Positions 18,060 to 26,501 of a stretch of 42,305 nt of DNA are shown in pieces (the stretch's first letter is position 1; every line of letters begins with the position of its first letter). The stretch spans positions 2,111,502-2,153,806 of the forward strand of contig NZ_LN831198.1 in the NCBI RefSeq assembly GCF_001368795.1. Direction: 5' to 3'. The notes under the pieces were generated by a model that saw only the letters and a list, made by a program, of their open reading frames with translations, had not been told where the DNA came from and ran no database searches. This DNA is from Paenibacillus ihuae (GTDB taxonomy: Bacteria > Bacillota > Bacilli > Paenibacillales > Paenibacillaceae). The position numbers and the translations under genes were made by a program.

Positions 18060-20444
18060 ATGAATATAAATTCTACGAATCATGGTAATGAGGGCTATCA
18101 ACTGGCTGAGAAGAGGGCGGCCCAGTATTTTACAACACTCTATAATCAGGTCAAGAACAAGTCTTATGTGGCAGCCCTCAAAGAGGATATTCAAATATGG
18201 AAACGGAAGCATTTGCGGGGTTATTCAGGCTTAAGCTTCTTTTCACGGGGAAAGAACAAGCCGGATACCCGGGATTACTACAGGTACATTCAATGGCTGA
18301 ATTACACAGGGAAATTGGATGATTATTTGGACCGCAGTGTCTCTTACATTTATTTGAGAGATCTGGGGAAAACGCTGGATTCATCGGTCACCCAGAACCG
18401 GATTCAGAGAACTGTGACTGATTTGAACAAACACTTACTAAAGTCCGCTAACACAAACAAAAGTGAGCAGCCGGAATTTATGAATTTAGCAGGGGTGTAC
18501 AGGTGGGCCCAGAAGGAAGGGACGGAAGCTGCAGTAATCTGGTTGTTCAAAAAACTAAGATCGGTAGCTTCACATATACCAGAGGGAATGAGTGCGGAGC
18601 ATTCGCAGCGTAAATTGATCAAGATTATTCTGGGCGTTGTTCTGCATGTAATGGATGAGCTGGGGGATGCTGCACCGCCCGGGGAGCGTTCCCGCAGGCT
18701 TGATGAAGCGATCAGGCTTGGATATTCCTATGGTCTCACCTATCCATTTATCGATGATCTGTTGGATTCTCAGATTTTGACTCTTCAAGAGAAAGCGCAA
18801 TATTCCGATCTGATTCGTTCTGCACTGCTTACCGGAGCTGTGCCTGAACTGGGGGTATGGACCGGGGAGAATGCGGAGCTGATTCATTATATCCATTCAG
18901 AGCTCACAGAGGCTTTTGAGTATATTAAGGAGCATCGGAGCCCTGACACACAGCAGATCTTTTTCGAGCAGTCCTTCGTCTTTTTTCATGCGCAGGATAT
19001 CGACCGTGTAAAGGTGCTTTCACAGCCCGATTACACGAATGATGAACTGTACATCCCCGTTATCTTGAAGTCTTCATCGTCCCGGCTGATTGCGCGTTCT
19101 GTAATCAGTGCGCCTGAGGATGCCGGCTTTGAAGAGCGGACCTTCTTTTTTGGCATCTACAATCAGCTTGCCGACGATTTCGCGGATATGGAGCAGGATC
19201 TGAAGGATGGTGCGGTGACACCCTATACTTATTATTTACAATATCATGAGCAAAGACCGGATTTGATTAATCCCTTCGAATTGTATTGGGTAGTCGTTTC
19301 CAATCTCATCCGCAGCGTTTATGATTCCAATGCCAAAGTCCGTGAGGTAATACTGGACCGGGCAATTAATGGACTTAAGCGTTTCAAAGAGCGGGCTGGA
19401 GCTGAGAAGTACAACGAGACGATGGGGATGTTTGCAGCCGGCCAACCGGAACTCAATCAGCTTATCCAGAAAATGGTGCGGAAAGCGGATGATGTGGATT
19501 TTTTCGATAAGCTGCTGCGGGACCGGATGGTTGAGCATTTGAAAAATGATGCAAAGGAACAGGAAGAATTCCTCGCTACATTCAAAAGTGCCCGCAGTCT
19601 GATTAACAGCGAGCTGAAATTCACCAAACCCCAGGGGATTACGGCAATGAAGGAACAGCTGATCGATGCGGCCAATTACAGTCTGGAAGGGGACGGGAAG
19701 CGGGTTCGTCCTATTCTGACCTGGGTCATGGGCGTGAATGAATACGGATTGGAGTCTGAGGCCCTTGTTCCGCTTCTGAGATCACTCGAATATATGCATA
19801 CCGCATCCCTGATCTTTGATGATCTGCCCTCACAGGATAATGCGTCTACCCGCAGAGGGCAGGCGACCTTGCATCAGGTACACAATAGTGCTACTGCCGA
19901 ATTAACCGGGCTGTATTTGATTCAAAGAGCGATTGGGGAACAAGCCTCCCTAAACCGCTTCAAGGCGGAGACCGTTCTTGCCCTGATCCGTTACTCGGCT
20001 CAAAAGGCAGAAGACATGTGTATGGGGCAGGCTATGGACTTGGATTCAAAAGGCAAGAGTTTGACCCTGGAACAGCTGAATATGGTTTGCTTTTATAAAA
20101 CTGGGGTGGCCTTTGAGGCATGTCTGGTTATGCCGGCTATGCTTGCAGAGGCCAGCGAAGCGGAAGTTATTGCCCTCAAAAAATTTGCCTACCATATGGG
20201 GATTGCGTTTCAGATCAAAGACGATCTGCTCGATGTGGAGGGAGATACGAATGTACTCGGCAAACCGGTCGGCAAGGATGTGGCTAACAATAATTCGAAT
20301 TTCGTCTCGATTCTTGGAATCGAAGGTGCCAGTAAGGAAATGTGGGAACACTATTGTCTTGCTACGGAAGCATTACAAGCGATTCCCCGCAATATACCGT
20401 TTTTAAAACATCTGATGAATTATGTGGTGAACAGGGAGCGTTAA
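18060..20444 (+). CDS. Tandem isoprenoid-synthase-fold protein: N-terminal class I-like domain plus C-terminal polyprenyl synthetase
   Basis: 794 residues, more than twice a normal trans-prenyltransferase. The C-terminal half (about 505-794) is a recognisable type II polyprenyl synthetase: GDGKRVRPILTW, first Asp motif DDLPSQDN at 587-594 with TRRGQATLH, CMGQAMDLD, and second motif DDLLD at 721-725 with GKPVGKD. It should condense allylic diphosphate with isopentenyl diphosphate. The N-terminal half (about 1-480) has no simple family match but contains FIDDLLD (Asp232, 233, 236) and LADDFADMEQDLKDG (Asp372, 373, 376); the 140-residue spacing mirrors the 134 in the C-half, suggesting a second class I isoprenoid fold, perhaps a terpene cyclase. 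ATG at 18060 has GAGG eleven bases upstream. Monocistronic. Fusion and motifs are seen; activity is inferred. Confidence 0.85.
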   Translation: MNINSTNHGNEGYQLAEKRAAQYFTTLYNQVKNKSYVAALKEDIQIWKRKHLRGYSGLSFFSRGKNKPDTRDYYRYIQWLNYTGKLDDYLDRSVSYIYLRDLGKTLDSSVTQNRIQRTVTDLNKHLLKSANTNKSEQPEFMNLAGVYRWAQKEGTEAAVIWLFKKLRSVASHIPEGMSAEHSQRKLIKIILGVVLHVMDELGDAAPPGERSRRLDEAIRLGYSYGLTYPFIDDLLDSQILTLQEKAQYSDLIRSALLTGAVPELGVWTGENAELIHYIHSELTEAFEYIKEHRSPDTQQIFFEQSFVFFHAQDIDRVKVLSQPDYTNDELYIPVILKSSSSRLIARSVISAPEDAGFEERTFFFGIYNQLADDFADMEQDLKDGAVTPYTYYLQYHEQRPDLINPFELYWVVVSNLIRSVYDSNAKVREVILDRAINGLKRFKERAGAEKYNETMGMFAAGQPELNQLIQKMVRKADDVDFFDKLLRDRMVEHLKNDAKEQEEFLATFKSARSLINSELKFTKPQGITAMKEQLIDAANYSLEGDGKRVRPILTWVMGVNEYGLESEALVPLLRSLEYMHTASLIFDDLPSQDNASTRRGQATLHQVHNSATAELTGLYLIQRAIGEQASLNRFKAETVLALIRYSAQKAEDMCMGQAMDLDSKGKSLTLEQLNMVCFYKTGVAFEACLVMPAMLAEASEAEVIALKKFAYHMGIAFQIKDDLLDVEGDTNVLGKPVGKDVANNNSNFVSILGIEGASKEMWEHYCLATEALQAIPRNIPFLKHLMNYVVNRER

Positions 20445-20501
20445 GCCCGTACACAGGGTGTTATTTTGTAGGAAATTCAAATCGTCATTATTCCCTATAA
20501 C

Positions 20502-20532
20502 AAGCCCGCACAGGTTGCGGGTTATTTTTATT
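20502..20532 (+). terminator. Terminator of the isoprenoid-synthase gene
   Basis: Stem 20503-20510 with 20516-20523, loop CAGGT, followed by ATTTTTATTT. Confidence 0.85.
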
Positions 20533-20554
20533 TGGTCTGTAATGTAAAGAATAC

Positions 20555-20589
20555 TTGACACAGAGAATGGTTTGATATACATTGTGTAT
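20555..20589 (+). promoter_or_regulatory. Promoter and operator candidate of the XRE operon
   Basis: TTGACA (20555-20560) is followed after 17 bases by TACATT (20578-20583). An inverted repeat ATACA-TTG-TGTAT (20577-20589) overlaps the -10 and could be the site of the XRE regulator encoded by the second gene. Confidence 0.5.
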
Positions 20590-20630
20590 AACAAACTTAA
20601 CTTATAATTATTCTATAGGAGGGGTACAGC

Positions 20631-21077
20631 ATGACTTATCAGGAAAAAAAGAGCATCGTATCGATCATTAGCGCCATTCTCATTTTCGTATCTTTTAGCG
20701 CGTACAAGTATGTGCAGTATCCTGCGGAAGGAATGGAGCCGACAGAAATCTTTCACTATTGGGGCTCTTTTGTCCTCGTTCTGACTTTGGTTTCTATTTT
20801 TGCGCATATCGTAATCAGTATTTTTTTCAATATCGTTTTTCGGATCACGACCGGGGAGAAGGAGCCGAATTTCACGGATGAACTGGATAAACAGATCGAA
20901 TTGAAGTCGCACCGAAACGGCTTCTTCGTCTTTATTCTCGGTTTCCTTCTTGCCATGGGATCACTGGTCATCGAACAGCCTGTACAGGTGATGTTTGTCA
21001 TCCTGATTGTCTCGGGATTCATTTCCGATGTCACGGGCTCCGTGACGAAACTATATCACTACAGGAGAGGAGTCTAA
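20631..21077 (+). CDS. Small four-helix membrane protein paired with an XRE regulator
   Basis: A 148-residue protein with four hydrophobic segments: about 8-24, 43-70, 97-113 and 117-133. A charged loop (TTGEKEPNFTDELDKQIELKSHRNG) separates the second and third. It resembles the small DUF2178-like membrane proteins that are commonly followed by a short XRE repressor. The start has AGGAGGGG. It ends one base before the regulator's ATG, so the two are co-translated; the pair may form a membrane-coupled switch. Function unknown. Confidence 0.75.
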   Translation: MTYQEKKSIVSIISAILIFVSFSAYKYVQYPAEGMEPTEIFHYWGSFVLVLTLVSIFAHIVISIFFNIVFRITTGEKEPNFTDELDKQIELKSHRNGFFVFILGFLLAMGSLVIEQPVQVMFVILIVSGFISDVTGSVTKLYHYRRGV

Positions 21078-21078
21078 A

Positions 21079-21318
21079 ATGAGTAAAAATCTTGTTGGCA
21101 ATCACATCCGCAAATTAAGATTCGAATATAACGAAATGACGCAGCAGCAATTAGCTGACAAGGTAGGTGTAACCCGGCAAACCATCGTGGCTCTGGAAAA
21201 GGGCAATTATTCGCCTTCGCTCGAGCTGGCTTTCCGCATCGCTCATGCATTCAGCTTGCATTTGGAAGAGGTATTTTTTTATGGGGAACAAACTCTCAAA
21301 GAAGAAGATGGAGGTTAA
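21079..21318 (+). CDS. XRE-family transcriptional regulator
   Basis: A 79-residue single-domain Cro/C1-type regulator: helix-turn-helix MTQQQLADKVGVTRQTIVALEKGNYSPSLELAFRIAHAF at about 15-53, then a short acidic tail HLEEVFFYGEQTLKEEDGG. This matches the small 'YdeB/YozG-like' repressors found behind membrane-protein genes. Second gene of a four-gene operon with 1-3 base gaps; the inverted repeat over the promoter -10 is a possible autoregulatory site. Confidence 0.9.
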   Translation: MSKNLVGNHIRKLRFEYNEMTQQQLADKVGVTRQTIVALEKGNYSPSLELAFRIAHAFSLHLEEVFFYGEQTLKEEDGG

Positions 21319-21321
21319 AAC

Positions 21322-22047
21322 ATGAAATTAGCCAATTCAGTAAATTCAGCCAAATCAGCCGGGAAAGTCGTAGGTGTTCTGTTTATCCTTGCAGCGGCAT
21401 CATCAATCCTTGCGCTTATTCTTTACAGTCCGATTCTCAAAGATACAGGTTACCTGGATAATGGTGCTGCACACGCGAACCAGGTGATCCTGGGAGCGCT
21501 GATGGAATTGATCCTTGTCGTAGCGGCGGTTGGGACGTCTATTACCATGTTTCCATTCTTGCGCAGGTACAATGAAAGCATCGCGCTTGGTCATGTTCTC
21601 TTTCGGTTCATGGAAGCAGTAGTCATTACAATCGGTATCGTAAGCATCCTATCGCTGCTAACCTTAAGCCGGGATTATGTAGCTGCAGGTGCCCTGGATC
21701 CTGCCCCGTACCTGGCATCCGGCACTGTATTACAAGCCGTTCATGATTGGACCTTCATGCTTGGGCCTAACTTCATGCTGGGGATTAATACATTTATGTA
21801 TAGTTACATCTTCTATCGTACCAAGCTTGTTCCTCGGTTTATTTCCATCTTAGGAATGACAGGCGGGGTCTCCGTTTTCCTTGCTTCATTGTTGGAAATG
21901 TTCGGTGTATTTTCTCAGCTTTCAGTTTGGGGCGCCTTATTCTCACTTCCTGTGGCGGCAAATGAGATGATTTTAGCGGTATATCTTATAGTCAAAGGAT
22001 TTAATGAATCTGCGGTTGCACGTTTATTCAAGTCGCAGGTTGTTTGA
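21322..22047 (+). CDS. DUF4386-type integral membrane protein
   Basis: A 241-residue protein with about six hydrophobic helices. The pattern GKVVGVLFILAAASSILALILYSPIL, FPFLRRYNESIALGHVLFRFMEAVVI, LQAVHDWTFMLGPNFMLGINTFMYSYIFYRTKLVPRFISILGMTGG and PVAANEMILAVYLIVKGFN is that of DUF4386 proteins, whose biochemical role is not known. GATGGAGG lies before the ATG. It sits between the XRE regulator and an alpha/beta hydrolase with only 3 and 1 bases separating them, so all are translated from one message. Confidence 0.85.
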   Translation: MKLANSVNSAKSAGKVVGVLFILAAASSILALILYSPILKDTGYLDNGAAHANQVILGALMELILVVAAVGTSITMFPFLRRYNESIALGHVLFRFMEAVVITIGIVSILSLLTLSRDYVAAGALDPAPYLASGTVLQAVHDWTFMLGPNFMLGINTFMYSYIFYRTKLVPRFISILGMTGGVSVFLASLLEMFGVFSQLSVWGALFSLPVAANEMILAVYLIVKGFNESAVARLFKSQVV

Positions 22048-22048
22048 A

Positions 22049-23014
22049 ATGTTGAAGAGACGAGTTTGGAAAATAGCACTCTGGATGTTGGCAGCATGTG
22101 TTGCTCTGACAGCTGTCGGAGCCTGTTATCAGTGGTATTGTGCGGTTCAGGACAGGAAAACATACCAGCCGGTTGGAAGGCTGTATGAGGTCAAAGGAAA
22201 TAAGATGCATCTATATTCGGATGGGGAAGGGGAAACAACCGTTGTATTTGCGTCAGGTTGGGGGACAACGAATCCATACGCTGACTTTTCGCCTTTATAC
22301 GAAGGACTGAAACAGCATGTGAAAATCGCAGTCTACGATCGCTTCGGTTACGGATTTAGTGACGTGACAGGCAAAAAACGGAATATTGATGAGATTACAG
22401 GTGAAATTCACGAACTGCTACAAGTCTCAGGTCAGAAACCGCCATATGTTTTTGTTGGGCACTCGATGGGTGCACTGGAGACGATCCGTTATGCCCAGCG
22501 GTATCCTGAGGAAGTGAAAGGAATCCTGATGATCGATGGCGGAAGCCCTGAATATTATGCCCATAGCCCTGAACTGATGTTTATTCCAATCCTCTACAAG
22601 GGACTCAGGACAACAGGTGTCCTTCGGACTTTATATCATTTGGACGCCTTTAAGAATTGGGCAGCCAGCGAAAGCAACGAAGAAAGATTGCTTCCTGAAG
22701 CGCAAAGGACATTAAACCGTAAATCTATGCTTCTGCTGGCCGGTAACCGGGACATGGTTGATGAAATGCGCCAGAGCCAAGAGAATGCACAGATTGTATT
22801 AGCCGGTGAGAAGCCGCTGAATCTACCCATTCGCGTTCTGACCGCAGATTATTTCGGCAAGCTTGCAGAGGATCGGGCATGGGCAGACAGTCAAGCCGAG
22901 CTGGTTTCATGGTCGGTTGACGGCAAGCAAGTTATTGTAAAGGACAGTTCACATTACATCCACAGTTATCACCCTGATCTTATTATCAAAGAACTGTTGC
23001 AATTGATTGAGTAG
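22049..23014 (+). CDS. Membrane-anchored alpha/beta hydrolase
   Basis: A 321-residue hydrolase. An N-terminal helix (about 6-28) anchors it or serves as signal peptide, placing the catalytic domain outside. VVFASGWGTTNPY holds the oxyanion region, GHSMG has the nucleophile Ser139, and KDSSHYIHSYHPDLI near the C-terminus provides the catalytic His. The acid is likely Asp in LTADYFGK or nearby. The start at 22049 is one base after the previous stop; an upstream in-frame start at 22004 would overlap that gene. Fourth gene of the XRE operon. Substrate unknown; ester or lactone hydrolysis is plausible. Confidence 0.85.
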   Translation: MLKRRVWKIALWMLAACVALTAVGACYQWYCAVQDRKTYQPVGRLYEVKGNKMHLYSDGEGETTVVFASGWGTTNPYADFSPLYEGLKQHVKIAVYDRFGYGFSDVTGKKRNIDEITGEIHELLQVSGQKPPYVFVGHSMGALETIRYAQRYPEEVKGILMIDGGSPEYYAHSPELMFIPILYKGLRTTGVLRTLYHLDAFKNWAASESNEERLLPEAQRTLNRKSMLLLAGNRDMVDEMRQSQENAQIVLAGEKPLNLPIRVLTADYFGKLAEDRAWADSQAELVSWSVDGKQVIVKDSSHYIHSYHPDLIIKELLQLIE

Positions 23015-23053
23015 TTCACCATACCCTGGTGATAGCGTTGAATATAAAGCAAG

Positions 23054-23092
23054 CAGCGGTTCTCCAGTACTCGGGGCCGCTGTTTAGTATGT
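23054..23092 (+). terminator. Probable terminator after the XRE operon
   Basis: CAGCGG (23054-23059) pairs with CCGCTG (23077-23082), with partial pairing inside, followed by TTTAGT. The T run is weak. Confidence 0.5.
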
Positions 23093-23216
23093 GGAGGAAG
23101 TGTGGAGAACCGGAATCCGCATATGGTTTATTTTACAAATTTATGCGCTTTTGAGTGAGAATACTTGATAGAATAGGAGAGCTGCAGGAATTTACTCGAC
23201 TAAAGGAGAGGTTTTA

Positions 23217-25130
23217 TTGTTAAGAAGAGGATTCACACTTGTGTTCTCGATATTATTATTGTTGTCTTTTAGTATCACAGCGTTTGCATCGGAGAAAGTT
23301 AGCGGTGGGGCAGGGGGAACAACCCCTTCCGGGATTCCGCTGGCCGGTCTGGAAGCTTTTGTCGACGATTATGTAAAGGAATACATAGGAAAACATACCG
23401 TAGGTACGTCTGTTGTTATGGTGAAGGATGGCCGGGTGGTATTGTCCAAGGGGTACGGTTACGCCGATATGGAGCAGCAAATCCCTGTCTCGCCGGATAC
23501 GGTAATGGAGTGGGGCTCGATCAGCAAGCTTACTGTATGGACGTCCGTGATGCAGCTGGCAGAACAAGGGAAAATTCATCTGAATACAGATATCCGCAGC
23601 TATTTGCCGGAGAATTTCCTAACTAAGCTGAAATATGATGATCCTATAACGATGCTCAATCTGATGAACCACAATGCCGGATTCGAGGAGTATATGTTTG
23701 ATATGGCTTATCAATCTCCTAAGGAAGTGCGGTCGCTGGAAGAGGGGCTGCAGCTTGCCCAGCCGGCACAAATTTACAGACCCGGTGAGGCTGTAGCCTA
23801 TTCGAACTATGGCAACTCCCTGGCTGCATTTATCGTGGAGAGAATCAGCGGCCAACCTTATCATGAATATGTTCAGCAGCATATCTTTGATCCTCTGGGC
23901 ATGAAAGATTCCATTGCCTATTCCGTCGTAGAGGACCGCCCGGAGCTGCTGAAGCATAAAGCTAAAGGTTATTTCTTCCAAGAAGAAGGGTCCTTTACGC
24001 AGGGTTCATGGAATTATATGTCTATGTACCCTAACGGCGGGAATAACGGCACTGCTGAGGATCTGGCAAAGTTTGCGATGGCATTCCTACCGGCAGCCGG
24101 AGAACAGTCCCCCCTGTTCGAGAAACCTGAGACGCTGAACACGATGCTGGCACGGAGTTATACCTCAGCGGAAGGTATGCCGGGCAATGCACATGGGTTC
24201 TGGGAATATCCCGGACTGCACCGGACGTTAGGACACGGCGGGAATACAATTGCTTTTGCCACCAATCTGCAGATCGTCCCTGAAGACCGGTTTGCGATCG
24301 TAATTATGTCTAATCAGGCCAGTGAATCCAATATTGTTTATGGCCTGACCAAAGCAATCATAGGCATGCGTGAGAAGGCCGCCGCTGTCAATCTGCCCGA
24401 TGCGTCTGAGGTTCAAGGCAAGTTTATGGCTGCGCGCCGCCCTGGACACGGCTTCATGAATCTATTTCCTTACCTTACGCTGATGAAGCTTGAGCCGCAG
24501 GGAGCAGATCAACTCCGGGTATCACTAGCAGGCATGACCGGAAGCTATAAGCAGGTACAGCCTTATCTCTATCAGAAAGTTAGCGGAGACTCGGCGCTCG
24601 ATGCCTGGCCTATGCTGCATGCAACAGTCAATGATGGTAAGGTAAAGGCGATCTCAGTGTATACCACTGATTATTTGCCGCTGCCTGCCGGCAAATCGAT
24701 GCCGGTGCTGCTCTTGAGTGCCGCGTTCGCGGTCCTGGTCGTCGGCTATTTCATGTTCGCCCCGTTTGTATTGCTGGTTCAGACGATCTTAAGCAAGCGG
24801 AATGCCAGAACACGCCCTGCTTCTCGTGCAGCCAGCCGCAAGCTGGCTGCAGGCCTCACCTTAACGGGCACCGGCATTGTGGTGAACAATCTGGTCCTGG
24901 CCCTGAGGATGATAAGCAATAATGAGCGTGCCTATGCAGAAGTGTATCCGCAGATTATGGTTAACTATGGACTGACTGGACTGGCGATAGTGTTCTTGGC
25001 GCCACTTCTGGTATTGGAGAAGAAAAAGCGGCCTGCTTCAACTACCCGTGACAAGTGGTCGGCCATTTTTCCTGGGGCGATGATGGTTGTTCTGGTGAGC
25101 CTGCTCGTATTCTGGCAATTCTACAGTTAA
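23217..25130 (+). CDS. Serine hydrolase (beta-lactamase/PBP4*-like) with C-terminal membrane domain
   Basis: A 637-residue exported class C-like serine hydrolase. Signal peptide 1-25; catalytic domain about 38-400 with SISK (Ser101, Lys104), YSN (Tyr195-Asn197) and HGGN (His340), the three penicillin-recognition boxes. A linker of beta character (about 400-495) is followed by helices near 500-530, 560-580, 590-605 and 615-635, tethering the enzyme. Such proteins act on D-amino-acid peptides, peptidoglycan or lipid-like esters at the cell surface, and some confer modest resistance. The TTG start has AAAGGAG at good spacing. Monocistronic. Confidence 0.87.
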   Translation: MLRRGFTLVFSILLLLSFSITAFASEKVSGGAGGTTPSGIPLAGLEAFVDDYVKEYIGKHTVGTSVVMVKDGRVVLSKGYGYADMEQQIPVSPDTVMEWGSISKLTVWTSVMQLAEQGKIHLNTDIRSYLPENFLTKLKYDDPITMLNLMNHNAGFEEYMFDMAYQSPKEVRSLEEGLQLAQPAQIYRPGEAVAYSNYGNSLAAFIVERISGQPYHEYVQQHIFDPLGMKDSIAYSVVEDRPELLKHKAKGYFFQEEGSFTQGSWNYMSMYPNGGNNGTAEDLAKFAMAFLPAAGEQSPLFEKPETLNTMLARSYTSAEGMPGNAHGFWEYPGLHRTLGHGGNTIAFATNLQIVPEDRFAIVIMSNQASESNIVYGLTKAIIGMREKAAAVNLPDASEVQGKFMAARRPGHGFMNLFPYLTLMKLEPQGADQLRVSLAGMTGSYKQVQPYLYQKVSGDSALDAWPMLHATVNDGKVKAISVYTTDYLPLPAGKSMPVLLLSAAFAVLVVGYFMFAPFVLLVQTILSKRNARTRPASRAASRKLAAGLTLTGTGIVVNNLVLALRMISNNERAYAEVYPQIMVNYGLTGLAIVFLAPLLVLEKKKRPASTTRDKWSAIFPGAMMVVLVSLLVFWQFYS

Positions 25131-25268
25131 GCTGGCAGGGTATACTTGGTGTTGTTCCGGGTTGAAGTGATAAGAAGAGGTGTACCGCCAGCTATTCGTA
25201 TGGCAGTGAACACCTCTTTTGTTTAAATAATAGCCTTGAAATTTGGCTGTTCCGAAATGATGAATAAT

Positions 25269-25284
25269 TCGGAAACGTTTCCGA
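25269..25284. promoter_or_regulatory. LacI-type operator O1 (perfect 16-bp palindrome)
   Basis: TCGGAAACGTTTCCGA is perfectly symmetric with a central CG, as LacI-family operators are. It lies just upstream of the -35 of the amidohydrolase-lacI operon. It matches the CcpA cre consensus only partially. Confidence 0.8.
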
Positions 25285-25293
25285 TATATGGTC

Positions 25294-25320
25294 TTGTCAG
25301 GATGATTTTCGTGATATAAT
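25294..25320 (+). promoter_or_regulatory. Promoter of the amidohydrolase-lacI operon
   Basis: TTGTCA (25294-25299) and TATAAT (25315-25320) are 15 bp apart, a short spacing, just downstream of operator O1. Confidence 0.55.
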
Positions 25321-25357
25321 GCGAATAGAAATTATTCATTATATTGGGAGGTTATGG

Positions 25358-26497
25358 ATGATGGATCGCTATAAAACACCCCTGGTTATATTGGCCGCAT
25401 GTTGTACGATAATGGCTATATCAGGTTGTACGGCAGCGCAACCTGGCAATCAAGTAGAACCAAAAGTGACAGCAACTACCCAAGCAGTAAGCCCTGGGAA
25501 CACAGTGGCGGCAGAACAGACTGATTTGAAATCGTCAACGGATCAGCCGGATTTTACTCAGCTGGTGAATACATACGGGAATCTGGGACTGATCGACGCT
25601 CACAATCATGATGCATCTGGTAAGCAGTTTCAAATGATGGAGGACGTATGGACGAAGTATAAAGTGCGAAATGTCATTCTTTTCGGAGACGTTTCCGAAC
25701 ATAGCGCAATTCTGACCGATTCTTACAGCTGGTATGCTTATCAGAGCAATCCCGACTTCTATATACCCTACTTCTCCGGCTTCGATCTCCATGATCCTGG
25801 CAGTCTTGATGTAATCAAAGACAATTTAGAAAAGGGCTATTTCGGCCTGGGCGAGATTGCTGCGGCTTCAACTCATTCTCCGGTACTTTCGAATGTTGAA
25901 TGGAAGGCGAACGATCCCATGGATGGTTATCTTCCACAGATTTATGATCTGATTGCGAAATATAAGGCTCCAATTCTTTTGCATATCGATCCGCCAGGCG
26001 GAGAGCCGGTAGCCAAGCTGGAACAAGCCTTGAGCCAGCATCCGGATACAACTTTTATTTTCGCCCATATCAATGCCTACAACACTCCTGAAGAAGTCGG
26101 TCGCTTAATGGCGAAATATCCGAACCTTTACGCTGATTTTTTTGCCGGCTTCTCCGTCTACAATCCAGAAGGGGGGCTGCAGCCGGAAATCTTCATTCCT
26201 GTGATTCGAAAGTATCCAGATCGTTTTATGATTAGCACCGATTCCGGATATGGACTTGATGGCGGGGAAGAGAAGGCAATTGAGGGCATGTACCGCATGC
26301 TGTATCTGTTAGACGATCCCCAGTTAGCACAGATGATCGCCCGGGATAATCTCATGAATCTGATTCAAGTGCAGTCAGCGACAGAGACGCAGTTGAGAGC
26401 AATTAGTGAACTGGAGAAAAGCACCGGTAAGTCCTACGGAAAAAATCTAAGCAAGCTGGAGGCCGGGAAAATACTGGCTCAGGCTGATAAAGGTTGA
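25358..26497 (+). CDS. Lipoprotein amidohydrolase (amidohydrolase-2-like TIM barrel)
   Basis: A 379-residue exported lipoprotein: signal peptide with lipobox ISGC (Cys24), a Thr/Gln-rich linker to about residue 60, then a metal-dependent hydrolase barrel. Visible metal-site elements are GLIDAHNHD (HxH), FGLGEIAAAS, PILLHIDPPGG, TFIFAHINAY and FMISTDSGYGLDGG (the final Asp). This is the amidohydrolase-2/TatD-like arrangement. GGGAGG lies before tandem ATGs at 25358 and 25361, so the start is ambiguous by one codon. It is followed 4 bases later by a LacI regulator, with operators at the promoter and inside this gene. Substrate unknown; extracellular catabolism of an inducer-like compound is a reasonable guess. 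Confidence 0.85.
   Translation: MMDRYKTPLVILAACCTIMAISGCTAAQPGNQVEPKVTATTQAVSPGNTVAAEQTDLKSSTDQPDFTQLVNTYGNLGLIDAHNHDASGKQFQMMEDVWTKYKVRNVILFGDVSEHSAILTDSYSWYAYQSNPDFYIPYFSGFDLHDPGSLDVIKDNLEKGYFGLGEIAAASTHSPVLSNVEWKANDPMDGYLPQIYDLIAKYKAPILLHIDPPGGEPVAKLEQALSQHPDTTFIFAHINAYNTPEEVGRLMAKYPNLYADFFAGFSVYNPEGGLQPEIFIPVIRKYPDRFMISTDSGYGLDGGEEKAIEGMYRMLYLLDDPQLAQMIARDNLMNLIQVQSATETQLRAISELEKSTGKSYGKNLSKLEAGKILAQADKG
25683..25698. promoter_or_regulatory. Second LacI-type operator inside the amidohydrolase gene
   Basis: TCGGAGACGTTTCCGA is identical to the promoter operator except for one base (15 of 16). Its centre is 414 bp downstream of the first, within the coding sequence (residues about 109-114), a layout like lacO2 in lacZ. 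Confidence 0.65.
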
Positions 26498-26501
26498 TAA
26501 C

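Noticed and set aside
25269..25284. Palindrome considered as a CcpA cre site
   Set aside because: Four positions differ from the cre consensus, and a near-perfect second copy in the lacI operon fits a local LacI operator better.
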